A stretch of 64,000 bases of DNA from Geodermatophilaceae bacterium URHA0031 (GCA_000620205.1 JHVP01000001.1:124001-188000), one strand, 5' to 3'. Counted from the stretch's first letter, positions 34,625 through 43,002 are shown. Program-made: numbers and translations. The notes: generated by a model not told the origin, from the letters alone.

Positions 34625-35596
34625 TCAGCTGCGGGCGGCGCTGCGGGAGCGGAAGTCCCCGCGCCCGGTGTCGCCCTTCCAGTCGGCGAAGGACTCGCCG
34701 CTGAGCTCCTCGAGCAGCTCGATGTCCGGCAGCAGCGGGCTGAGCACCTCGCGGCGCACCTCGACCGGCAGCGCCGGCCGCGGCGCACGGCCGGCGTGCA
34801 GCGCGGCGATCAGCGGACGGCTGGCCTGCCGCCACACCTGGGGCGGCGCGAACGCCCCGAGCGCCGCCCCCGCGCGGGTCACCCGGGCGAGCAGCCGGTA
34901 CCGGGGCGAGTCGGCGACGTAGGGCTTGACGTTCTCCGGCGCCACGGTGTGCGCGACGCCGGTCGCCACCCCGAGGAAGTCGCTCACCCGGTCCAGGGTC
35001 TCCGTCGGGGTGTCCACCAGCTGCCGGTAGCGGAGCACGAACACCTGCTCGGCGCTCAGCAGGCGGCGCAGGTCGCGCAGCTGCGCTCCGTACGTGCCGA
35101 GCCCGCGGTAGTGCCAGAACGGCGCCCAGCCGGCCTCGACCCGGCGTTCCTCGGCCCGCACCGCGGTGAGGAAGTCCGCCTCCGGCTCCAGCCCGTCGGC
35201 CCGCAGGTGCGCCCAGTTCGAGTACGCCCGGTCGACCGGGTCGCGGACCACCGCGACCACCTTGACGTCCGGGACGTCGGCCACCAGCCGCCGCTGCGCC
35301 GCGCGGTCGTAGAGGTAGAACGGCGTGCTCTCCCCGCGCACGGTGCCCGCCGGTGCACCCTCGAACAGGGCGAGGTAGTCCGCCCGGCGCCACACCCACT
35401 CCCGCGCGCTGTGCGCGTCGCCGGGGCCCCGCTGCCCGCTGCGCGGCGGCGGCCGCCCGTCGGTCAGGTAGTACTTCGGCTCCTTGACCGGCGACAGGTA
35501 CAGCCCCGGGTGGGTCGCCAGCGCCGCGTGCAGCGCCGTGGTGCCGGCCTTGGGCGCGCCGGCGATCACGAAGTGCGGCAGCAGGTCGGTGCTCAT
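34625..35596 (-). CDS. Sulfotransferase (PAPS-dependent)
   Basis: Sulfotransferase-fold protein of 323 residues. The 5' phosphosulfate loop is FVIAGAPKAGTTAL with K16, and the 3' phosphate motif is VVRDPVDRAYSNW near residue 120, followed by the usual FVLRYRQLVDTP. It would transfer sulfate from PAPS to a hydroxyl or amine of a sugar, lipid or small molecule. It is first in a leftward group with carbonic anhydrase and DUF1684. The acceptor is unknown. Its presence in a sulfur-rich neighbourhood is suggestive but not decisive. Confidence 0.88.
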   Translation of the reverse strand: MSTDLLPHFVIAGAPKAGTTALHAALATHPGLYLSPVKEPKYYLTDGRPPPRSGQRGPGDAHSAREWVWRRADYLALFEGAPAGTVRGESTPFYLYDRAAQRRLVADVPDVKVVAVVRDPVDRAYSNWAHLRADGLEPEADFLTAVRAEERRVEAGWAPFWHYRGLGTYGAQLRDLRRLLSAEQVFVLRYRQLVDTPTETLDRVSDFLGVATGVAHTVAPENVKPYVADSPRYRLLARVTRAGAALGAFAPPQVWRQASRPLIAALHAGRAPRPALPVEVRREVLSPLLPDIELLEELSGESFADWKGDTGRGDFRSRSAARS

Positions 35597-35652
35597 GGGC
35601 GGTCCTCCGGGAGGGCTGCGGGCCAGGAGAGGCGGTTGTGCAGACTGACGAC

Positions 35653-36564
35653 GTGCCCGTCCCCATCCCCCAGCCGCCCGCGCCTGACCCCTTCTGGTCC
35701 GAGGCGGAGGTGGTGCTCGAGCCGGAGGACCCCCGGCCGGGCTCCTGGGCCGGCGGACCCTCGGCCGTACAGGTCGACGGCGTCTTCTGGCTGGCCTACC
35801 GGCTGCGCCGTCCGGTCGGTGAGGGGCGCGGCTTCGCCAACGTCGTGGCCCGTTCCGCCGACGGTGTGCGCTTCGAGCCGGTCGTGGCGGTGGGCAAGGA
35901 CGCGTTCGGCGCGGAGTCGCTGGAGCGTCCCGCGCTGGTGCACACCCCCGACGGGCACTGGCGGCTCTACGTCAGCTGCGCGACCCCGGGCACCAAGCAC
36001 TGGCGGGTCGACCTGCTCGAGGCCGACTCGGTGGCCGGCCTGGCCACCGCCACCCCGCGCACGGTCCTGCCCGGCAGCGACGCGGTCGCCGTGAAGGACC
36101 CGGTCCTCCGGCACGACGGGGAGCGCTGGCACCTCTGGGCCTCGGTCCACCCGCTCGACGACCCCGACGCCACCGACCGGATGACCACCGAGCACGCCAC
36201 GAGCCCGGACGGCGTCGGCTGGACCTGGCGGGGCACCGCACTGGCCGGCACCCCCGGCAGCTGGGACGCCCGCGGGGTCCGCTTCGCCACCGTGGTGCTG
36301 GACGGCGACCGCAGCTGGGCGCTCTACGACGGCCGGGCCACGGCCGGGGAGAACTGGGAGGAGCGCACTGGGCTGGCGGTCCGGGACGGCGACGGCGCCT
36401 TCACCGCCGACCCCGGCGGACCGCTGCTGCAGAGCCCGAACCCGCCCGGCGGACTGCGGTACGCCGACGTGGTCGCCCTGCCCGACGGCGGCGCCCGCTG
36501 GTACTACGAGGCGACCCGGCCCGACGGCGCCCACGAGCTGCGCACGGTGCTGCTGCCGCGCTGA
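35653..36564 (+). CDS. Five-bladed beta-propeller glycosidase-like protein
   Basis: Cytoplasmic protein of 303 residues with the repeated strands of a GH43/GH32/GH130-type beta-propeller: SWAGGPSAVQVDGVFWLAYR, ERPALVHTPDGHWRLYVS, VKDPVLRHDGERWHLWAS and WDARGVRFATVVLDGDRSWA. Candidate catalytic acids are the Glu of LERPAL and the Asp of VKDPV, but assignment is uncertain. CAGACT lies 6 nt before GTG 35653, again a leaderless layout. It could be a glycosidase, phosphorylase or non-catalytic propeller. Its divergence from the sulfotransferase gene gives no pathway. Confidence 0.72.
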   Translation: MPVPIPQPPAPDPFWSEAEVVLEPEDPRPGSWAGGPSAVQVDGVFWLAYRLRRPVGEGRGFANVVARSADGVRFEPVVAVGKDAFGAESLERPALVHTPDGHWRLYVSCATPGTKHWRVDLLEADSVAGLATATPRTVLPGSDAVAVKDPVLRHDGERWHLWASVHPLDDPDATDRMTTEHATSPDGVGWTWRGTALAGTPGSWDARGVRFATVVLDGDRSWALYDGRATAGENWEERTGLAVRDGDGAFTADPGGPLLQSPNPPGGLRYADVVALPDGGARWYYEATRPDGAHELRTVLLPR

Positions 36565-36569
36565 GCGGC

Positions 36570-37931
36570 TCACCGTCGTGCCGGGGCGCACCCGGCCCCC
36601 CGCGCCGCGTCACCGGGCAGCGGCCGCGGGTCGTCGACCGGCTGCCAGCGCCCGTCGACCGGCGCGTAGGCCACCCGCGGCCCGGCGGAGAGGAAGGTGC
36701 CCAGCGCGGTGAGCAGCCGGTCGACGTCGGCGAGCGTGCTGCCCACCCCCACGCTGGCCCGCAGCGCGCCCTCCGGCACGCCCAGCCGGGCCAGCAGCGG
36801 GTGCGCGCAGAACCGGCCGTCGCGCACGCCGATGCCGTGCTCGGCGGACAGGTGGGCGGCGACCAGCCCCGGGTCGGCGCCGGCCACGGTGAAGGAGACG
36901 ACGCCGGTGGGCTCCGTCGAGTCGGCCCAGATCCGCAGCACCCGCACCCCGGGCAGCGCGGCCAGCCCGTCGACCAGCCGCTCGCGCAGAGCCCGCTCGT
37001 GGGCGGCCAGGTCCTCGGGGTCCAGACCGGCCAGCGCGTCGCAGGCCGCGGCCAGCGCGACGGCGCCCAGCACGTTGGGCGACCCGCCCTCGTGCCGGTG
37101 CGGCGCCGCGGCCCAGGAGGTCTCCTCCAGCGACACCTGCTGCACCGCCCCACCGCCGGCCAGGTACGCCGGTGCGGCGTCCAGCCAGTCCCGGCGGCCC
37201 ACCAGCGCGCCCGAACCGAACGGCGCGTAGGCCTTGTGCCCGGAGAAGGCGACGTAGTCCGCACCGGATATGGCCAGCGAGAACCGCCGGTGCGGCACGA
37301 GCTGCGCTCCGTCGACCAGCACCCGGGCCCCGGCCGCGTGCGCCAGCGCGACCACCTCGTCCAGCGGCAGGGACTCGCCGGTGACGTTGGACGCGCCGGT
37401 GACGGCGACCAGGGCGTACGGCGCGGCGGCCAGGGCCGCCCCCAGCGCGCGCAGCGTCTCCACCACGCTCGTGCCGGTGGGCAGCACGGTCAGCGGGCCG
37501 CGGCGCTGCCAGGGCAGCAGGTCGGCGTGGTGCTCGCAGTCCAGGACCAGCACCGCCTCGCCCGCCGGCACGCAGCCGGCGAGCAGGTTCAGCGCGTCGG
37601 TGGTGTGCCGGACGAGCACGCACACGTCGTCGGAACGGGCGCCGACGAAGCGGGCGACGGTCTCCCGGGCGTCCTCGTAGGCCGCCGTGGACACCTGCGA
37701 CAGGTAGCCGGCGCCGCGGTGCACGCTGGCGTACAGCGGCAGCGCCTCGGCCACCCGCGCGGCGACGGACTCCAGCGCGCGACTGCTCGCCGCGGAGTCC
37801 AGGTCGACGTAGCGGGTCGTGCCGCCGGTCACCAGCGGCACCCGGGTGTCGGCGCCGACGACAGGCAGCAGCGGGACCTCGCCCGCGCACGGGGCGACCG
37901 GGGCGGGAGGACAGAGCAGGGCAGCGGACAC
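36570..37931 (-). CDS. Class V aminotransferase, cysteine-desulfurase-like
   Basis: PLP enzyme of 453 residues with the SufS/selenocysteine-lyase layout. H134 lies in DCEHHADLLPW, D207 in VLVDGAQ, and the PLP lysine K233 in FSGHKAY. The C-terminal RDGRFCAHP keeps the cysteine found in the SufS active-site loop. It would take sulfur or an amino group from cysteine or a related substrate. GTG 37931 is chosen for its GGAG; the frame runs on into the riboswitch without one. It is preceded by a promoter and SAM-IV riboswitch, so it is a SAM-repressed sulfur-metabolism gene rather than a constitutive Fe-S assembly gene. No SufE/SufU partner is near. Confidence 0.87.
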   Translation of the reverse strand: MSAALLCPPAPVAPCAGEVPLLPVVGADTRVPLVTGGTTRYVDLDSAASSRALESVAARVAEALPLYASVHRGAGYLSQVSTAAYEDARETVARFVGARSDDVCVLVRHTTDALNLLAGCVPAGEAVLVLDCEHHADLLPWQRRGPLTVLPTGTSVVETLRALGAALAAAPYALVAVTGASNVTGESLPLDEVVALAHAAGARVLVDGAQLVPHRRFSLAISGADYVAFSGHKAYAPFGSGALVGRRDWLDAAPAYLAGGGAVQQVSLEETSWAAAPHRHEGGSPNVLGAVALAAACDALAGLDPEDLAAHERALRERLVDGLAALPGVRVLRIWADSTEPTGVVSFTVAGADPGLVAAHLSAEHGIGVRDGRFCAHPLLARLGVPEGALRASVGVGSTLADVDRLLTALGTFLSAGPRVAYAPVDGRWQPVDDPRPLPGDAARGAGCAPARR

Positions 37932-37974
37932 GGGGGTGCTCCAGACGGGCCGGGGACCCGGGGCACGGGTCCGC

Positions 37975-38083
37975 GCTTTGCGGCTGCGGAGGTGCAGCCG
38001 CCAGGTCGTCACCCGGGGCACCCGCTCGCGGAGGAGGGTTGCCGGCCAGCAAGCCGGGGCTACGCGCTGGCACTCGTGACCTG
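37975..38083 (-). promoter_or_regulatory. SAM-IV riboswitch (second copy)
   Basis: Reading the minus strand: GGTCACGAGTGCCAGCG, AGCCCCGGC, GCTGGCCGGCAACCCTCC, GGGTGCCCCGGGTGACGACC, then a perfect CGGCTGC/GCAGCCG hairpin with loop ACCTCC, then GCAAAGC. The order and bases match the copy at 24668. It should repress the cysteine-desulfurase-like gene when SAM is high. The ribosome site of that gene lies about 30 nt downstream. Confidence 0.88.
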
Positions 38084-38088
38084 GCACC

Positions 38089-38117
38089 AGATTGGCACGG
38101 CCGGGAACAGTCGTCAA
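38089..38117 (-). promoter_or_regulatory. Promoter of the SAM-IV-controlled gene
   Basis: On the minus strand, TTGACG (38117-38112), a 17-bp spacer and CAATCT (38094-38089). Transcription would begin within a few bases of the riboswitch 5' edge. The -35 is identical to that of the other SAM-IV promoter. Confidence 0.6.
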
Positions 38118-38139
38118 ATCTCATCGGTTTGGTGTGGTT

Positions 38140-38215
38140 ACCGTGTCGCCGTCCCCACCACCCGCACCGTCGCCGTCCCCACCCACCCGCACCGTCGCCG
38201 TCCCCACCCACCCCC
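38140..38215. repeat. Three copies of a 25-bp tandem repeat
   Basis: Units begin at 38140, 38166 and 38191 and read ACCGTCGCCGTCCCC followed by ACCCACCCGC with small changes (the first is 26 bp). They fill the leader between the divergent promoters and the sulfonate-monooxygenase start. A slippage-prone spacer or protein-binding array are both possible. Confidence 0.7.
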
Positions 38216-38230
38216 ACCCGGAGGCCCTTC

Positions 38231-39346
38231 GTGCCCATCGAGTTTCTCGGCATCGCCGCCACCAACGACGGGTCGGAGACCACCCCGCGCTCCGGCCTGA
38301 GCTTCGACCGCGACTACACCCTCCGGCTGGGCCGCGCCCACGAGGACTTCGGCTGGGACCGTGTCCTCTTCGCCTACGGTTCCGGCGCGCCGGAGCCCTC
38401 CGCCGCGGCGGCCTACCTGCTGTCCCGCACCGAACGGCTGCAGGTGCTGCTGGCCCACCGGCCGAACGTCAGCTACCCGACCTTCGCCGCGAAGACCTTC
38501 GCCACCCTCGACCAGATCGGCGACGGCCGGCTCACCGTCCACTTCATCACCGGCGGGACCGACCACGAGCAGCAGCGCGAGGGCGACTACCTGACCAAGG
38601 ACCAGCGGTACAGCCGCACCCGGGAGTACATGCAGATCGTCAAGCGGGCCTGGACGTCGCACGAGCCGTTCGACTGGGACGGCGAGCACTACCGGTTCGC
38701 CGACTTCGTGAGCGACACGTTCCCGGTCCAGCAGCCCCGACCCGACGTCAGCTTCGGCGGCTCCTCGGACGCCGCATACGCCGCCGGCGGCGCGGAGGCC
38801 GACGTCTTCGCGCTGTGGGGCGAGCCGCTGGCCGACACCGCGGCGCAGATCGAGCGGGTGCACGCCGCGGCCCGCGCAGCCGGCCGCAGCACGATGCCGC
38901 GGATCCAGGTCGCCTTCCGGCCGATCATCGCCCCGACCGAGGAACTGGCCTGGGAGAAGGCCTACCGGACCGTCGACCGGATCACCCAGCGCACCGCCGG
39001 CGGGGCTCAGCCGCTGTCCCGGCGGCACCCGCTGCACGAGCCGGAGAACACCGGGTCGCAGCGGCTGCTGGAGATCGCCGCGCGCGGGGAGACGTTCGAC
39101 CGGGCGCTGTGGACCCCGACCGCGAAGGCCACCGGCGGCGCCGGCAACTCCAACGCGCTGGTCGGCACGCCGGAGACGGTCGCCGCGGCGCTGCTGGACT
39201 ACGTCGACCTCGGCGTGGACATCATCTCGATGCGCGGCTACGACCTGCTCGGCGACGCGATCGACGTCGGCCGCTACGTCATCCCGCTGGTCCGCGAGGA
39301 GGTCGCCAAGCGCGATGCCGCCCGGGGCGCCGGGGCGCCGGCATGA
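38231..39346 (+). CDS. Alkanesulfonate-monooxygenase-like LLM flavin enzyme (SsuD-type)
   Basis: FMN-dependent monooxygenase of 371 residues. It has IEFLGIAATND at the N-terminus, LLAHRPNVSYPTFAAKTFATLDQIGDGR in the barrel (SsuD-like), HFITGGTDHEQQREGDYL and DVSFGGSSDAAY. SsuD-type enzymes release sulfite from alkanesulfonates with reduced flavin. GGAGG precedes GTG 38231. The stop overlaps the FMN-reductase start (ATGA), the expected two-component pair. No SsuABC transporter is adjacent. It is divergent from a SAM-IV-regulated gene, consistent with a sulfur-starvation role. Exact sulfonate unknown. Confidence 0.88.
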   Translation: MPIEFLGIAATNDGSETTPRSGLSFDRDYTLRLGRAHEDFGWDRVLFAYGSGAPEPSAAAAYLLSRTERLQVLLAHRPNVSYPTFAAKTFATLDQIGDGRLTVHFITGGTDHEQQREGDYLTKDQRYSRTREYMQIVKRAWTSHEPFDWDGEHYRFADFVSDTFPVQQPRPDVSFGGSSDAAYAAGGAEADVFALWGEPLADTAAQIERVHAAARAAGRSTMPRIQVAFRPIIAPTEELAWEKAYRTVDRITQRTAGGAQPLSRRHPLHEPENTGSQRLLEIAARGETFDRALWTPTAKATGGAGNSNALVGTPETVAAALLDYVDLGVDIISMRGYDLLGDAIDVGRYVIPLVREEVAKRDAARGAGAPA

Positions 39347-39846
39347 GCACGATCGCCGTCGTCGGCAACCCCAAGCCCCGCTCGCGCACCCGGTCGGCCG
39401 CCGAGCTCGTGGTGGAGCGGCTGACCGGCGCCCCGCCGGACCGGGTCGTCGACGTCATCGACCTCGGCGCCGGGCTGCTGGGCTGGGGTGACCCGGACGT
39501 CGCCGATGCGGTGACCGCGCTGCGCGAGGCCGAGGTCGCCGTCGTCGCCAGCCCGACCTACAAGGCCACCTACACCGGGCTGCTCAAGCTGTTCCTGGAC
39601 CAGGTCGGCACCGGCGACCTGGCCGGGGTGGTCGCCGTCCCGCTCATGCTCGGCGGCGGCCCGGGGCACGCGCTGGCGCCGGACCTGCTGCTCAAGCCGG
39701 TGCTGGTCGAGCTGGGCGCCACCTGCCCCACCCGCGGGCTGTACCTGCTGGACAAGACCTGGGACGCTCCCGGCGCGCTGGACGACTGGCTGGTCACGGC
39801 CGGGACCCAGGTCGCCGCGGCGCGCACCCGGGAACCCCGACCTTAG
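39343..39846 (+). CDS. NAD(P)H-dependent FMN reductase (SsuE/MsuE-like)
   Basis: Flavodoxin-fold reductase of 167 residues: VVGNPKPRSRT at the phosphate loop and ASPTYKATYTGLLKLFLDQV, the diagnostic SsuE-type block. It provides reduced FMN to the monooxygenase whose stop overlaps its start. Cytoplasmic. It ends 9 nt before the start codon of the next gene, whose own promoter box overlaps its last codons. Confidence 0.9.
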   Translation: MSTIAVVGNPKPRSRTRSAAELVVERLTGAPPDRVVDVIDLGAGLLGWGDPDVADAVTALREAEVAVVASPTYKATYTGLLKLFLDQVGTGDLAGVVAVPLMLGGGPGHALAPDLLLKPVLVELGATCPTRGLYLLDKTWDAPGALDDWLVTAGTQVAAARTREPRP

Positions 39847-39855
39847 GCTGGCCGG

Positions 39856-40185
39856 GTGATCCTCATCGTCGTGAAGTGGCCGGTCCGTCCCGAGTTCGAC
39901 GAGCGGTGGCCCGAGTTGGTCCGCGAGTTCACCGAGGCCGTCCGGGCGGAGCCCGGCAACGTCTTCTTCGAGTGGTCCCGCAGCGTCGAGGAGCCGCACA
40001 CCTGGGTGCTCGTCGAGGGCTTCCGGGACGCCGAGGCCGGCTCGGTGCACACCGCCTCCGACCACTTCCAGAAGGCGATCGGCGAGATGCCCGACTGGGT
40101 CTCGGCGACCCCGTCGATCATGTACGTCGACTCCCCCGACCTCTCCGGCTGGGGGCCGATGGGCGAGGTCCAGCCCCGCACCTGA
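39856..40185 (+). CDS. Antibiotic biosynthesis monooxygenase (ABM) domain protein
   Basis: Ferredoxin-like dimeric alpha/beta barrel protein of 109 residues: ILIVVKWPVRPEFDERWPEL, NVFFEWSRSVEEPHTWVLVE and FRDAEAGSVHTASDHFQKAI. It belongs to the YgiN/putative quinol monooxygenase group, small cofactor-independent oxygenases or quinone-handling proteins. TAGGCT ends 6 nt before the GTG, so transcription probably begins at the codon itself. Beyond the domain, function is open. Confidence 0.85.
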   Translation: MILIVVKWPVRPEFDERWPELVREFTEAVRAEPGNVFFEWSRSVEEPHTWVLVEGFRDAEAGSVHTASDHFQKAIGEMPDWVSATPSIMYVDSPDLSGWGPMGEVQPRT

Positions 40186-40243
40186 CGAGGACAGCAGCGC
40201 GTCGGCGCAGGGGCCGGGACGGACGTCGACCCCCGCGCCACCG

Positions 40244-41125
40244 TCAGGACGCGGTGGCCGTCAGCGACCCCGCGCTCGCCTCGGCCTCCCGGATGACGCC
40301 CATCGCCTCGGCGGCGAGGGCCCGACCGTCGGTGTAGGGCTCGCGCCAGATCGCGAGCAGGTCACTCGCGCCGGTCGCGAGCACCGAACGTGAGAAGGCC
40401 TCCACGCCGATCCGCCCCCGGTAGCCCGCACCGAGCGCCGCTCGCACCACCGCGCCCGGGTCGACCGACCCGTGCGCGAGCGGACCGCGACCGGACTGGC
40501 CCAGCTCGAGGTACCCCAGGACGGGCACCGCGGACACGACGGCACCGGTCATGTCGGCCTCCTCCACCGCCATGTGGAACGTGTCCAGGTGCACCCTGAG
40601 GTGGTCGGAGCCGCTGGTGGCGATGAAGTCGAGCGCCTGCTGGGCGGTGTTGACCATCGCGGTCTCGTAGCGGTTGAGCACCTCGAAGGTCATCGTCACG
40701 CCCCGCTCGTGCGCGTGGTCGGCGACCTCACCGAGCGCGCTCGCCGCCCGCTCGAACGCCTCCCGGCCCGGCACCGTCTCAGGCCGCCCGAACAGCCCGT
40801 ACGAGACACCGTTCATCTGGTCACCGCCGAGTTCCACCGTGGCGTCGACCAGCCGGCGCAGGACGGCCGCGCCCCGCTCCCTGTCCCCCGGGTCGGCAGC
40901 GGACACGTCGGCGCCCGGCGCCTGGCCCGCCAGCGTGATCGGCGCCAACCCGTGGTCGCGGAACAGCGCGGCCCACACCTCGAGCGGAGCGCTGTCCGGG
41001 TCGATGGGCGGCAGCACCACGTGGGAGTAGCCCAGCTCGGCCAGCGCGGCGAGCGCCCCGGTCAGCCCCGGCTCGGACAGGTCGGGGACGAGGACGTTCA
41101 GGTGGCAGGCGACCTCGATCGGCAC
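40244..41125 (-). CDS. Sugar phosphate isomerase/epimerase (AP-endonuclease-2 TIM barrel)
   Basis: TIM-barrel protein of 293 residues of the xylose-isomerase-like/D-tagatose 3-epimerase group. Metal-ligand segments are MTFEVLNRYETAM (Glu), VHLDTFHMAVEE (Asp, His) and GRIGVEAFSR (Glu). It would interconvert a ketose or sugar acid. It is the last gene of the leftward sugar operon, 9 nt after the SDR gene. It probably shapes the sugar into a transketolase or dehydrogenase substrate. The epimer is not identifiable. Confidence 0.87.
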   Translation of the reverse strand: MPIEVACHLNVLVPDLSEPGLTGALAALAELGYSHVVLPPIDPDSAPLEVWAALFRDHGLAPITLAGQAPGADVSAADPGDRERGAAVLRRLVDATVELGGDQMNGVSYGLFGRPETVPGREAFERAASALGEVADHAHERGVTMTFEVLNRYETAMVNTAQQALDFIATSGSDHLRVHLDTFHMAVEEADMTGAVVSAVPVLGYLELGQSGRGPLAHGSVDPGAVVRAALGAGYRGRIGVEAFSRSVLATGASDLLAIWREPYTDGRALAAEAMGVIREAEASAGSLTATAS

Positions 41126-41134
41126 GTCGGCTCC

Positions 41135-41917
41135 TCAGAACGTCGGCAGGTCGAGGCGCTTCTTGAACACCGAGTACCCGTCGTCCACGTGCACGACGGT
41201 GCCGTTGATGACGTTGGCCTCGTCGGAGGCGAGGAACGCCACCACGTCGGCGATCTCGTGCGGCTCGGTGAGCTTGTTGCGCAGCTGCTCGGAGGCGAAC
41301 GTCGTCCGCAGCTCGTCGCTGAACTGGTTGATGATCGGCGTGCCGACCCGGCCCGGGGTGATCGCGACGGCCCGGATGCCGTACTCGGCCAGCTCGTAGG
41401 CCGCCGAGCGGGTGAAGGAGATGACGGCGGCCTTCGCGGCGCTGTAGGTGAACGCCAGCTCGGCCGCCTGCTCCCCGTAGATGGAGGAGGTGCTGATGAT
41501 GACCCCGCCGGTGCCCTGTGCCCGGAACTGCCGGCCGGCGGCGAGGATGCCGTAGTACACCCCGTCCTGGTCCACCCGGATCATCGGTTCGTAGTCGACC
41601 GCCGGATCGTGGTCGAGCAGGGCCTTGCCGCCGGCGATGCCGGCGTTGTTGAAGATGACGTCGAGCTTGCCGAAGACGTCGACCGCGCGCTGGACGGCGG
41701 CCTCGACCTCGCTGTAGACCGAGACGTCGACCCGCACCGCTGCGACGGACCCCGGGTTGCCGGCACCCTCGATCTCGGCGACGACCTTCTCCGCCCGCTC
41801 GAGGTCGATGTCGGCCACGACGACCCGGGCGCCTTCACGGACGAACTTCTGGACGGTCGCCAGCCCGATGCCGCTGGCGCCACCGGTGATCAGAGCGACC
41901 TTGCCTTGCAAGCGCAT
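41135..41917 (-). CDS. Short-chain dehydrogenase/reductase
   Basis: Classical SDR of 260 residues. The cofactor motif is ITGGASGIG (10-18); DVSVYSEVE and FNNAGIAGG follow. Catalytic residues lie in STSSIYG and YSAAKAAV (Ser, Tyr, Lys). VVVADIDLERAE suggests NAD preference by the Asp after the second strand. ATG 41917 lies behind AAAGG. It sits between a transporter lipoprotein and a sugar isomerase, so oxidation of a polyol or sugar is likely. A GC hairpin separates it from the lipoprotein gene. Confidence 0.9.
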   Translation of the reverse strand: MRLQGKVALITGGASGIGLATVQKFVREGARVVVADIDLERAEKVVAEIEGAGNPGSVAAVRVDVSVYSEVEAAVQRAVDVFGKLDVIFNNAGIAGGKALLDHDPAVDYEPMIRVDQDGVYYGILAAGRQFRAQGTGGVIISTSSIYGEQAAELAFTYSAAKAAVISFTRSAAYELAEYGIRAVAITPGRVGTPIINQFSDELRTTFASEQLRNKLTEPHEIADVVAFLASDEANVINGTVVHVDDGYSVFKKRLDLPTF

Positions 41918-41949
41918 GGCTGTGCCTTTCCGCTGAGGGTGATCGTGGG

Positions 41950-41988
41950 AGCGGCCGGGGCCGGGGGCCTGCCCCGACCCCGGCCGCT
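41950..41988 (-). terminator. Intra-operon GC-rich hairpin after the binding-protein gene
   Basis: AGCGGCCGGGG (41950-41960) and CCCCGGCCGCT (41978-41988) make a perfect 11-bp stem, with a further CCGGGG/CCCCGA stem inside. It directly follows the binding-protein stop on the minus strand. It probably acts as a partial terminator or 3' mRNA stabiliser, favouring receptor synthesis over the SDR and isomerase. Confidence 0.55.
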
Positions 41989-42006
41989 GATGAGGGGTCG
42001 GGCTGG

Positions 42007-43002
42007 TCAGCCCAGCTTGTCCGAGGGGGTGATGGTGGACGCGTTGGCCGCGTCGACAACGGTGACGTCCACCGCCTGGAAGTTCTCGGACGGGAGCGTG
42101 CCGTCCTTCTGGAAGGTGGTCAGGTCCTGGGTCACCGTGTCCAGGATCTCCGGCCACGGCTGGTTGACGGTTGCCAGGAACGCGCCACCGGACTGGATCT
42201 GGGCGAGGGCCTCACTCGTGGCGTCGCACCCGGTCACCTTCGCCGTCGAGCCGGCCTCGGTGATGGCCTGGGAGGCACCCAGCGCCGCGTCGTCCCAGCC
42301 GACCCAGACGGCGTCGAGCCCGTTCGGGTGGGCGGAGAGGTAGTCGGTGACCAGGGCCAGCGCCTCGGTGCGGCCGGTGGCCGGGGACTTGACCTTCTGC
42401 ACGTCACCGCCGGCGATGTTCGCGCCGGCGGCCTTGAGGTCCTCGAGCGCCAGCTCCGAGCGCAGCCGGATGCCGGGGTGCGGGTCGTGGCCGATGACCA
42501 TGACGTTCTTGCCCTGCAGCGTGCCCAGCGACGTCTCGATCTCCTTCAGCGTGCCGTCCGCGATGGCCTGCTGGTCGGTGGTGATGTTCACGGCGAAGGC
42601 GTCGCTCGGCTTGGTCGCGCTGTCCATGGCGAAGATGGGGATGTCCGCGTCCTTGGCGGCGGTGACGATGGAACCGATCGAGGCCACGTCGGTGTAGCCG
42701 TCGAAGATCGCGTCGGCACCCTGGCCGATCGCGCTCTCCACCTGGGGGTTCATCTTCTGGAAGTCGAAGTCGCCCTGGATCATCTTCAGATCCCAGCCGT
42801 TGTCCTTCGCCGTCTGCGTCACGGCCTTGACCCACCAGGCGCCGATCGGCGTCTGGTTGCCGGAGGTGAAGGCGATCACCTTGAAGGAGTCGTCGCCACC
42901 GCCGCCGCTGCCCCCGCTGTCACCGGAGCCACAACCCGCGAGCACTGTCGTCAGCACCGCGGCCGCCGCGACGGTCGCGCCCCATCCGTTTCTCCTGCGC
43001 AT
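42007..43002 (-). CDS. Sugar-binding lipoprotein (RbsB-like, periplasmic-binding-protein family 1)
   Basis: Lipoprotein of 331 residues: signal peptide ending in lipobox LAGC (C24), a Gly/Ser/Asp linker, then a type I sugar-binding fold (FKVIAFTSGNQTPIGAWW, VESAIGQGADAIFDG, IPIFAMDSATKP). It captures a sugar or polyol outside the membrane for the Rbs-type permease and ATPase encoded just upstream. The long Gly-rich linker is common in actinobacteria. Ligand unknown. Confidence 0.92.
   Translation of the reverse strand: MRRRNGWGATVAAAAVLTTVLAGCGSGDSGGSGGGGDDSFKVIAFTSGNQTPIGAWWVKAVTQTAKDNGWDLKMIQGDFDFQKMNPQVESAIGQGADAIFDGYTDVASIGSIVTAAKDADIPIFAMDSATKPSDAFAVNITTDQQAIADGTLKEIETSLGTLQGKNVMVIGHDPHPGIRLRSELALEDLKAAGANIAGGDVQKVKSPATGRTEALALVTDYLSAHPNGLDAVWVGWDDAALGASQAITEAGSTAKVTGCDATSEALAQIQSGGAFLATVNQPWPEILDTVTQDLTTFQKDGTLPSENFQAVDVTVVDAANASTITPSDKLG

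Noticed and set aside
38039-38230. N-terminal extension of the SsuD-like protein through the riboswitch region
   Set aside because: The upstream open frame is repeat-derived Pro/His/Arg sequence; GGAGG before GTG 38231 marks the true start.
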